Origin: Trichopria drosophilae
Lineage: Eukaryota; Arthropoda; Insecta; Hymenoptera; Diapriidae
DNA length: 64,000 nt
Reading direction: 5' to 3'
NCBI GenBank assembly: GCA_030407085.1
Contig: CM059585.1
Coordinates: forward strand, 5,387,001 to 5,451,000
The position numbers were made by a program, and so were the translations under genes. Under the pieces are notes generated by a model. It was given only the letters and a program-made list of their open reading frames with translations, was not told the DNA's origin and did not search any database. This document shows, one piece after another, positions 56,675-64,000 of the stretch; positions within the stretch are counted from its first letter, which is position 1; the number at the start of each line of letters is the position of its first letter.

Positions 56675-58985
56675 AAAATTTATTTATTAGTGTCCTGGTC
56701 ACTACGAGCCGTGGACACAACTCAAGAGAGAGAGAGAGAGGGGGAGAGGGAGAAAGAGAGAGAGAGAGGGAAAGAGAGTTCTTACTTATCTCTGTGAACC
56801 TAAATCAAAACGGAATACATCCCACTTTGCCCCAAAATAGAATTTTTTTAAACACGTCGTAAAAAATCATCCTCAACCCCAAATGAAACAAATAAAAAAC
56901 GAAAATATAGTCTAAGAGAGGACAATTAATTCATACAATTCAGATTTTAATTACGCTTAATTTATTGATACTTACTAATCGATTGAAAATATGTCTGAAT
57001 TTACAAATTGACTTCGACTTCCTAGGTCATGTCGGAACGGTTGGTAAATACTGAATGGAAACTGAAATATGTTTCAAAATTTGTATTACAATAACTCTTT
57101 TGTAAATAAACAATGCAAAAAAACGCATAGGAAATGTTCTAATACAGCGAAACGCCAAAATCCCACTTTGCCCCGTGTCCCACTTTGCCCCTACTTCCCC
57201 TACATGTTTTTTATTTTGAGCTTTCTGATAAAACTATTTACGTTGATGCTTTTCGGGTTATTCAATCATTTCAATCTTTCAGATTCATTGTTTTTGCAAC
57301 TCTTAGTAAGAAAAAAATATCACCTCATCCACGTGGAATAATTAAAAATGAGCACTTGAAAGGTTTTGGATAATTATTACTAGTAACAAACGAAAATTCA
57401 AATATTTTAATTAAAGGGTCCTGTAGAGTAAAAAATTCTAGGTAAAATGAAACAAAAAACTTATTGTGCGATCCAAACTAATCGAGATAATCAATGTTTA
57501 AGTTGAAAAAAACTAAGGCCCTCTTAGGAAAATTATAAGGGCACTGATTTAAAATCACGATTTTGTTTAACAATAAAATTGAATTATTCAGTCCAAATAA
57601 ATGTTAAAATCCTCAAAATTGTTGTCATTCGAATAACTTTTTAAATAACAACACATTGCAATAACTAACATTCAGTCCGAACCCCCTTATTGTCTAATGG
57701 TCGTGACTGGAGAGAAAATATAACTCTTTTATTGTCTGTCCCCACTTTCTACGCACCCGCCTTACCGTCAAGAAATTATCCGCGTGACCAATATCGGGTG
57801 TCCCTTTACTGCTTTAGAAGAAATGTTCCCTAGAGAGATGAAAGAGTGGAAGAAACAAAAAGAGGGGGTTGGACAATTTAGTAAGTAAGAAAGGGTGATA
57901 AATAGATGTTAATATTTTGAATATATAATTTTCTCTTTTAAGTTATAAAACCATTTAATGAAGTTATAATTATTTTTTGTCGAAAACTTTCTGTTTATTA
58001 ATTTACCGATTGCTTCTTTTCGTTCTGAGCTCTTTTTGCGGAATTGACGCGAATCATGAACCACACTTTGGGCATGGCGTGTCACGGCCTGGACATCGGT
58101 GCCATAACGCCCTTCTTCTGGACATTCGAAGAACGTGAAAAGCTAATGGAGTTTTATGAACGCGTGTGCGGAGCTCGGATGCACGCAGCTTACATCCGTC
58201 CAGGAGGAGTTTTCGCCGATCTTCCTTTGGGCCTTTTAGACGACATCCACCAATGGGCTTCTCAATTTTCCGCAAGGCTAGACGAACTTGAAGATTTACT
58301 TATAGAAAATCGAATATGGAAACAACGCACGACGAACATCGGAGTGTTAACAGCTAGGGATGCTTTGGATCTTGGATTGAGTGGGCTTATTCTTCGAGCT
58401 TCTGGAATAAAATGGGATCTTCGAAAAGTGTTGCCCTATGACGCTTACGAATTTGTCGATTTCGATGTACCGATCGGACACAATGGGGATTGTCGAGACA
58501 GGTTTGTGGTAGAGGTGCCAAGCTGGTGCCATTTTTACCAGCAGTCGATAAAACGGTTTTTATCGTTTACATGAATTAGGACTGTTTGCCGTATGGAGGA
58601 GATGAGGCAATCGTTGAGGATCATCGAGCAATGCATGAATCAGATGCCTGAAGGGGAAGTTCGAGTAGACAACTACAAAATCGTACCTCCTCGCAGAAAA
58701 GACATGAAAACCAGCATGGAAGCATTGATCAATCATTTCAAGCTTTTCAGCCAAGGTTATCAAGTGCCACCTGGGTCCACTTACACTGCAATTGAAGCAC
58801 CCAAAGGAGAGTTCGGGGTTTATTTAGTAAGCGACGGAAGTAGTAGACCTTATCGTTGTAAAATTAAACCACCGAGTTTTATCAACTTGTATAGTCTGAA
58901 GGTCATGGCACCAACGCACATGCTGGCAGATATTTGCGCCATAATTGGTACTGTAGATATGGTTTTTGGTGATGTTGATCGATGA
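45432..58985 (+). CDS. NDUFS2: NADH dehydrogenase Fe-S protein 2 (49 kDa) family
   Basis: Complex I core subunit forming part of the ubiquinone pocket in the matrix arm of the mitochondrial inner-membrane complex. Exons: 45432-45526, 45635-45771 (or from 45638; TAGCAG tandem acceptor), 50638-50922, 58030-58501, 58580-58985. GT-AG junctions join in frame to 1395 nt, 464 aa (human precursor 463). The N-terminus ([20 protein letters not shown]) is Arg/Lys-rich with no acid, like a mitochondrial presequence. Recognisable blocks are [63 protein letters not shown] and [20 protein letters not shown]. Quinone-pocket residues His89, Tyr142 and Asp194 are kept, as is Arg119. The normally invariant Asn-Glu-Gln after MMC is Ser-Cys-Gln, and the HIMAVTTHALD helix reads [11 protein letters not shown]. 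That pattern suggests a divergent paralogue (a Drosophila ND-49-like gene exists), not necessarily the housekeeping copy. Introns 2 and 3 are 4.9 and 7.1 kb of repeats. Confidence 0.94.
45805..46470. repeat. Left arm of the intron 2 inverted repeat
   Basis: Begins AACGAACGAAAAAATAG. It includes GAACAAATTGCAACAGGACC, TAACTTTTTAACGACGTATT, CATTTTTGAGATAATGGCTT and, at 46276-46420, a CAGTCAGCCCTCTCAATAGT segment that itself looks like a decayed CAGT-ended MITE. It ends GCCACAAAGATTGCCTCCAA. The right arm is its complement. Confidence 0.85.
46651..47440. repeat. 198-bp tandem repeat, four units
   Basis: GTTGGGTTGGTA begins units at 46651, 46849, 47047 and 47245, exactly 198 bp apart. Each unit has GGAGGTAAAATACTTTATAT (first unit GGAGGTAAACTACTTCAG), ACACAAATGTAGTCTACATC and AAACTGAAGACTGAAAAATC. 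The CTACATCAAACTT and TGTAGTCTACA phrases make small palindromes. No coding content. Confidence 0.92.
47490..48770. mobile_element. Foldback element nested in intron 2
   Basis: About 1.28 kb, centre near 48130. Left GCAAAATTTGTATCTTATGT and AATATCCAACCCTACTATTT pair with right AAATAGTAGGGTTGGATATT-like and ACGTAAGATACAAATTTTGC sequence. TTTAACAAAATGGCTGCC pairs with GGCCGCCATTTTGTTAAA. The phenylalanine/lysine-rich open frame at 47622-47978 is a by-product of low-complexity sequence. Confidence 0.82.
49599..50581. repeat. Right arm of the intron 2 inverted repeat
   Basis: Complement of 45805-46470 (TTGGAGGCAATCTTTGTGGC to CGTTCGTTGCC). It is longer by ~308 bp because a MITE sits in it at 49920-50227; without that insert the two arms are ~665 and ~675 bp. 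Confidence 0.85.
49920..50227. mobile_element. pogo-like MITE, CCCTCCCCTTATTTTAA family
   Basis: 308 bp. Starts CAGTGGCCCTCCCCTTATTT and ends AAATAAAGGGAGGGCCACTG, followed by TA; the left TA has become CA. Near the right end GAAGCCGCCATCTTCCTTGA holds the complement of AAGATGGCGGC, a perfect YY1 consensus. The empty site is preserved in the other arm at ~46165-46180. Same family as 38794-39099. Confidence 0.88.
51538..52600. mobile_element. Palindromic element (family of 1448-1765)
   Basis: Arms ~51690-51990 and ~52290-52600, centre near 52140. CCCCACATCATTGTAACGAC with CTCAAAATGGCGTCAACAAT pairs with ATTGTTGACGCCATTTTGAG followed by GTCGTCAGAATGATG. Inner arms (AACTTTTCGAAAAAATTG against CAATTTTTTCCAAAAGTTAA) also pair. 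The left outer part matches 1448-1765. Confidence 0.8.
52790..52860. repeat. GCGTAAA repeat, third fragment
   Basis: GGGCGCAAAGTTCTTTTACGCCCTTGATACG, written here only in part (CTTTTACGCCCTTGATACG), is followed by AAAATAACTATTTCGATA. Same end phrase as at 3070 and 26470. Confidence 0.55.
55738..56022 (-). CDS. Unrecognised 94-codon ORF, antisense in intron
   Basis: An open frame with a mixed, non-repetitive composition (for example [20 protein letters not shown], then [20 protein letters not shown] and a Pro/Gly end [13 protein letters not shown]). It lies antisense inside ND-49 intron 3. No signal peptide, domain or family is recognised, and no splice partners were found. It may be a decayed exon, a retrogene fragment or chance. 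Confidence 0.2.
   Translation of the reverse strand: MITIHHLCTAYRTILINSVLKRSRAYAWMYINEVCFTYALDFSIKLNCYSIQCALIEYAGQIKAVEIEQTQQSQKEPEGLTFPNHLTPYFGHWD
56169..56479. mobile_element. CACGGAGAAAAAT-ended MITE
   Basis: 311 bp with TA on both sides. Left end CACGGAGAAAAATGACTCCG, right end GATTATTTTTCTCCGTG. The interior contains many GCTAATTTAGCTGAAAT-like phrases. Non-coding. Confidence 0.8.
56560..56780. repeat. (AG)n microsatellites
   Basis: A nearly pure AG tract at ~56590-56671 and a second, less pure one at ~56724-56778. The Arg/Glu and Ser/Leu open frames across it are by-products. Confidence 0.95.
57673..57875. mobile_element. Probable pogo-like MITE, CAGTCCGAACCCCCTT end
   Basis: About 200 bp. 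Left CAGTCCGAACCCCCTTATTG; right AAAAAGAGGGGGTTGGAC, roughly complementary. A second TTTTATTGTCTGTCCCC lies inside the left end, echoing the repeated-terminus architecture of the other families, but no AAGATGGCG is seen. Confidence 0.55.
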
Positions 58986-59619
58986 TGAAGCTATTTAGGT
59001 TAAACTAGCAACAGATACGTAATTTTTGTGTAACACTGTAAATCCTGTTATGTAATAATAATTGTTGTTATTGAATTAGTATTGGGATAAGCAGTTAACT
59101 TAATAGTTTTTAATTTTGTACCATTTAGTATATATAGTTTGTTCTATTATACTCTGAGGTGATAAGAAACATAGAAACTATACCCATGGAAACGAGGCTA
59201 TAACCTCTGGGGTGTTTAATCTATTAAATTTTCTTGTGAAAATTCCGAGTGTCCTTATGTTTTATTCTGTTTTATTAAAAACAGTCTTAAGGCTGTGATT
59301 ATATTCAACTATTTTATATATTTTGGAGTTAATAAATTGTAGACACAATAATTCCGAACGAATTAGGATTTCATTATTTTGAAGAAAAAAATCGAATTTT
59401 GTAAATTTGTACATTTTTTGTAGGTTTTGGGAAATTTTTGTCGTTCGTCATCATGGATCCGCCATTTTGAAATTCTGTATTTGTAATCACAAGAGTCCAA
59501 CAGGACTATTGACCGCCATGATACAAACAATAATGCTATGGAGTTGATATTCACGAGCACATCAGCATTGAAATTTTTAATTATTTGATGCTCGTCCATC
59601 ACTTAATAATTTCATCAAA
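58986..59619 (+). terminator. ND-49 3' UTR and intergenic gap
   Basis: After TGATGA the sequence is AT-rich, with candidate poly(A) signals ATTAAA at ~59223 and AATAAA at ~59330. No other gene is recognised; minus-strand open frames here have no family signature. Confidence 0.5.
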
Positions 59620-60019
59620 TCAGTTTCCCAAGTTCGAAGAACCGTTTCGATGGGTGGAAAAACGAACGAAAGTAAAATTTGTCGGTCGAAGCGGAATGTC
59701 ACTTCCGGAGTGCTCGCCAGCGTAAAGAAGGTACTGGTCGTATAGTACGTAGCAGGCGATCGTCGCTGGGACGTCTATATGTGCTTTTTACGGATACCTT
59801 GCAGACGCGAGATCTTTCTTCCTCTTAATCGAGAATCAACTCTCTCCCTGGCAATGAACTTGCCGCCGTAAAGAGTAAGCTAGTGTATCCGCGGCTACGA
59901 TCCCGGCCAGTTGTTGTGGTGGACTTTGCCAGAGCTCCGACTTTCGTTCTCCGACGTTACCCAACCGTTTTCGTGGAATTTGTAAAACGTCGGCCGAACC
60001 CGGAAATCCCAGCCAGACC

Positions 60020-60095
60020 ATGCTCATCAGGTTGGCCATCCTCATCGGGCTCGGGTCCGTCGTCGCCACCATCATCTACTTGACACCGGTACCAG
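60020..60095 (+). CDS. First coding exon of a membrane-anchored protein (partial)
   Basis: An ATG in a GC-rich 5' leader (about 59620-60019) opens MLIRLAILIGLGSVVATIIY followed by LTPVP, then a GTACGT donor at 60096 in phase 1. The first ~20 residues form one hydrophobic helix after a short Arg-containing start, typical of a signal anchor or type II membrane protein (many Golgi glycosyltransferases begin this way). The rest lies beyond the window, so the product is unknown. The overlapping Arg/Pro-rich frame from 59883 is judged a shadow. Confidence 0.5.
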
Positions 60096-60220
60096 GTACG
60101 TTTCCGACATTATTACCACCAAAATAGTCAACATTGAAACGATTCGGGCAATCCAAATCCGAAATGTGCATTTCTAAATATTCCTATGTCGTTTTATTTG
60201 CCCATCGGGGTATTCTTTTG

Positions 60221-60870
60221 TTGTTAACCTAACGTTTGGTTGTCAAAAATTACTGTACCATCGGAAATATTGGTCGTTAGGTCGTTTGGTTCCTAAAAAG
60301 TACTTTCTGATAATAAATATTGGTTGTCAAGTCGTTTAGATGCTAAAAAGTACTCTACGATTCAAAGTATTGGTTGTCGAGTCGTTTGGTTCCTAAAAAA
60401 TATTTTACGGCAGAAAATATTGGTTGTCAAGACGTTTGGTTGCTTAAGAGTACTTTACGATAGGAAACATTGGTTGTTAAGTCGTTTGGTTACCAAAAAG
60501 TTCGCTGCTAAATAAAATATCGATTGCCAAGTTGTTTGGTTGCCAAACAGTACTCTATATTATAAAGTAGTGGTTGTCAAGCTTTTTGGTTGCCTAAGAG
60601 TGCTCTACTATGTAAAATACTAGCTGTCGAGTTGTTTGGTTGCCTATAAGTACTCTACTATATAAAATATTGACTGTCAAGTTGTTTGGTTGCTAAAAAG
60701 TAGACCACGATATAACATATTGGTTGTCAAGTTGTTTGGTTGCCTAAAAGGACTCTAATATATAACATATTGGTTGTCAAGTCGTTTGGTTGCTAAAAAG
60801 TATTCTTCCGTGGAAAATATCGATTGTCAAGACGTTTGGTTGTCGTAAACATTCCTTTCATTGGTCTTGA
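60221..60870. repeat. 50-bp minisatellite, ~13 units
   Basis: TGGTTGTCAAGTCGTTTGGT recurs with exact 50-bp spacing from 60271 through 60821, with a degenerate first unit at 60221 and a partial last one. The second half of each unit is TGCTAAAAAGTACTCTACGA-like. It lies in the first intron of the partial gene. The 63-codon open frame through it is a by-product. Confidence 0.95.
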
Positions 60871-63340
60871 AGTTAGTGATTAATAACGAAACATTTGGTT
60901 ATCGTTAAATAATAGTGTAATTTACCAACCAAACACTTTGAAATAATTGTCTATAATTTCAGTTTCATTTTCTTACTGTTTAAAGTTCTAACAAACATTT
61001 CCTTCCTTTTTGACGTATTGTTGTTATTCCAACATGGTGGACCGTATCACGTGTTCGGTCACGTGGTAGGAACTAATAAAGCATATCGGTTAGTATGTGA
61101 CTGACATAATTTGCAGCCAGTCTTTATTTATTACACACATTTCATATTTATTAGATGTTGTATGGCTAATTATTGATTTAGTTTTTCTAGATAATTAATA
61201 CATTTGATACTCCAAGCCCAATATTAAGCAGCAGTCATGATTAAACTTACTTTGGCATTGTATGAAATTAATTAAAAATTAATTTAATGAATATCTCGTT
61301 TTAGGCAGTTTTACGAGCTCAACGTTCTCGTATATCCTTGAATTAATTCCATCGGATCAAATCCGCACGATGATTTCACTTTCTGAAATACTCAGGAAAG
61401 TTTACCGCATTTAGAGGAAAGTTAGGCATGGTTCAGGAGAGTTTATTGGACTGTAGTTAAAAAAATTACGTTAGGAAACGTATCCGGAAATCCGTCCATT
61501 AATTGTGAACATGTTTTGCGTTCAACGCACTTTTTTATTCGCATATTATATTTGTATTTTGAGTTTAATCATACGTTTAGTAAGTCTGTTAATTTAAGTA
61601 ATTATGGTGAATGATTTTTATTTGTTTGTCAAGACTACGAAAAATAGGTTGAGCAATATTTGTCATGTTCAGAACTGGAATGGTGACCCAATTTAAAATC
61701 GCTTTTTTTTAGTTAGTTTAACTTATGTTATATAAAGGTTATAAAATAAGTGAACGAAGAAAGTCTTGTGATTATACTTTAAAAGTAGGATTCGACGACT
61801 ACAAAACAATAATATAATAAATGTAAAATTCATCGTCCGTTTAAAAATCGATTATATTGATGTACATTTCATTACATCACAATAGACCTCCGCTTGTGTA
61901 TAATGTATATTATGTTTTATTTCAATGCTTTCTCGATTTATAAAATAACATCGATGGACGTTCAGGAGAATGACCATCAATTTATCCATCGGGCGTAAAT
62001 AGGAGAGGAAACCCGGAATAAAATGATATCGGGAAAATTCTCTGCAATTATTTTATATAATTTAAATGTAGGAAGGTCCTGCTTTTATAATAAATGCATT
62101 GAGTAATTTCCATGGCACAGTTTTTTCTTTAAATGTGAATTAGTCAAAAACTACTAGTACAAGAGTATAATCTTGGCTATGAATTAGTACTAATAAAGAG
62201 TTTTACTAATATAATATTAGCAACTGTCTCTTATAATATGGTGTTAATAAAAACAAAGATAAATTTAACTACTAGTAGCTTTCATGCATTATTAGTAAAA
62301 ATCATTATTAATATTAGTGGCTAATTATTTACTCCTCTATTAGTAGTCATTTACTGATTAAAATTTAAAGAGTCTGTAATTACAAAAAGTAAATTATAAC
62401 ATTTGTACTAAATTTTTGTTATAAACTGATATTATTAAACTGTTTAGTCATATATTGATTATTTCAGTATAGAAAACAAAGGATTTGGTATATTCAACTG
62501 TCGATTACTTTGATGAATATAAATTTGCTCATTCTTACGAGAAAAATTCAGTAATTTTTCTTATGAAAATATTTTCCTCTTTAATTTTGATTTCATAAAT
62601 CAAGTAATTTTTAATTAAACTAAAATAGGTACATGAAAAATATTTTGGATTTCAATAAAATTGGTGTAAAAAAATTAAATTAAACTAAGATTTTTTAAAA
62701 TTTAATTATGATTATTCTTAAAGAAGATGATTTAGTAGAAAGTTTAATAAATTATTTCAAAAGTAATTTACACCGTAAAAGCAAACAATTTATTATTGAA
62801 TTTTTAAACTGCCAATAAAATAGTGAAAAGTAGGTCAGGACTTCAAAATTAAAATGCAGTTCGACTAATAATAATTAAAAAACTTAATAATTTACTTTCA
62901 TAAAATCCTGTTACTATAGCAAATTAGTTTGTATTATTGTTTTTCAGAATAATATTTTAATTACATCAAAATAGGGTTTTGCGTCTTTTTAATTATTTGT
63001 TTTATTAGTAATACAGATTAGTATGAGTAGCGTGAATATGTGAAATCGAAACCATTAATTAATATCTCAGTAATTAATTAGTATATATGATGCAATGAGT
63101 TAATTATATTTAAACAAAGTTTCTTAACTCTTCATTATTGCATATTGATTATCACTTTTAGTAGTCTTTTGTAATCTCAAATTTATCATTCTATCTGGAG
63201 ATTTGAATTATTATATTTATTTAAAATGAATTTTGTTAGGTATGTAGTAATTTTGTACAATTTTAATTCTGAATACTATACTAATAAAAAGTTACCATTT
63301 CATTATTTCAATAAATTGATTCAGTGTTTAATGACAACAT
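60871..63340. other. AT-rich intronic sequence, nothing recognised
   Basis: Presumed intron of the partial gene. It contains TAGTA-rich stretches (~62150-62350) but no coding region, RNA gene or clear repeat. Confidence 0.5.
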
Positions 63341-63482
63341 AATGGGTGACGGTCGAAAAACAGACAAATCAAAGCGCCAACAGGTAAAAAAATCGACAGT
63401 CTTAAAACCGACAGTCAAAAACCAGACACAAGCGGATAGGCATTTTTTGACCTGGCTTTTTGATTTGTAGGTTTTTCTACCC
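63341..63482. mobile_element. Small hairpin element
   Basis: Left GTCGAAAAACAGACAAATCA and GCCAACAGGTAAAAAAAT pair with right ATTTTTTGACCTGGC and TGATTTGTAGGTTTTTCTAC. Length ~140 bp. Internal GACAGTCTTAAAACCGACAG is a partial direct repeat. Confidence 0.65.
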
Positions 63483-64000
63483 GAACTCAACATAATCACG
63501 TCAAATTAGTTGAATTTGAATAAAAAGTTAAGTTCTTTACGTCTTGTTAGTGAAATCAGTATTAAATTAGTTAGTAGATATTATTATTAATTTATATTAA
63601 TTCTAGTTTGAGAATATTTGAGTGTCTTTTATAAATTTTAACAACTGTTTTTGATATTATATTTTGGTAAATTTTTTGATATTTTTGTAATTTCCTTTTA
63701 TTTTGTTTGTCTTTTAATTAGAATATTTGTAACAGTTTATATATTAATAACAGTCGTTATTCCATTTATTTTTAATTTTTTTTTCGTACCAAAATAATAA
63801 TTGAATATTTTGGAGTGAAATTTTTATTAATATTAAAAAATTTGCAACTAATTTAACGTAGATCAGTTTTGTTTACAATTATTTCGTAAATAAATCAATG
63901 ATACACAAGAGTAAAATACAAAAAAAGCTTTCATGATTAAAAAGGTACTAATTTAATGTAAAAATATGTCACTATTATTTAGTAATTTTAAGTCTGGCAT
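63483..64000. other. AT-rich end of window, no feature seen
   Basis: Very AT-rich sequence with no coding or repeat structure that I can support. Confidence 0.4.

Larger units (their letters stand above)
50923..58029 (+). other. ND-49 intron 3, 7.1 kb of AT-rich repeats
   Basis: A phase-1 intron bounded by GTAAGT and CTGAG. Contents: AT-rich unassigned DNA (50930-51537), a palindromic element (51538-52600), a GCGTAAA fragment (52790-52860), unassigned AT-rich sequence (52870-55700), an unrecognised minus-strand ORF (55738-56022), a CACGGAG-ended MITE (56169-56479), AG microsatellites (56560-56780), sequence with repeated CCCACTTTGCCCC (56820, 57160, 57177), and a CAGTCC-ended MITE (57673-57875). 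Confidence 0.8.

Noticed and set aside
56391..56797. Arg/Glu-rich and Ser/Leu-rich frames around 56.4-56.8 kb
   Set aside because: Produced by the (AG)n microsatellite.
1..64000. tRNA, rRNA or other structured RNA genes
   Set aside because: No cloverleaf with A/B box sequences or rRNA-like segment was noticed by eye. A dedicated covariance-model search would be needed to exclude small ones.

Overview
This window is animal nuclear DNA, almost certainly from an insect. It is AT-rich, its genes are split by spliceosomal introns, and about three quarters of it is repetitive. Two complete genes and the first exon of a probable third could be reconstructed. DNA ligase 1 (LIG1, + strand, 14 exons, 34976-45171) joins exactly in frame to 985 aa. 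A NADH dehydrogenase 49 kDa subunit gene (NDUFS2/ND-49 family, + strand, 5 exons, 45432-58985) joins to 464 aa and starts only about 260 bp after the LIG1 stop. A probable first coding exon of an unidentified membrane-anchored protein (60020-60095) runs into an intron that leaves the window. No species can be named. Exon joins were made by eye, using GT-AG rules, reading frame and family conservation.

Layout. 1-4.4 kb: decayed transposon-like ORFs and dispersed repeats. 4.48-8.11 kb: a 25-bp satellite carrying a CCAAT box in most units. 8.56-19.35 kb: a higher-order satellite built from ~129-bp monomers and a module holding a 90-bp piggyBac-type MITE (TTAA ends), present 14 times. 19.8-30.5 kb: long palindromic (foldback) elements, degenerate tandem repeats and a broken hAT transposase. 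31.6-40.3 kb: nested MITEs with pogo/Tigger-like ends (TA target, CAGT start), arranged as large inverted duplications around LIG1 exons 1-3 and filling LIG1 intron 3. 45.8-50.6 kb: ND-49 intron 2, a nested set of foldbacks and a 198-bp tandem repeat. 50.9-58.0 kb: ND-49 intron 3, with further foldbacks, MITEs and an (AG)n tract. 60.2-60.9 kb: a 50-bp minisatellite, followed by AT-rich sequence to the end.

Most notable observations. (1) The two largest transposon-filled introns (LIG1 intron 3, ND-49 intron 2) each have long inverted-repeat arms beginning 22-33 nt from the donor and ending 46-56 nt from the acceptor, so the pre-mRNA could fold to bring the splice sites together. (2) Several otherwise different CAGT-ended MITE families share a composite end: terminal repeat, a YY1/Pho-like AAGATGGCG site, then a second copy of the CTTATT motif. 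(3) Empty target sites matching several insertions are present in the same window, which fixes the order of events. (4) The ND-49 protein keeps the quinone-site residues but has lost normally invariant flanking residues, as a divergent paralogue would.
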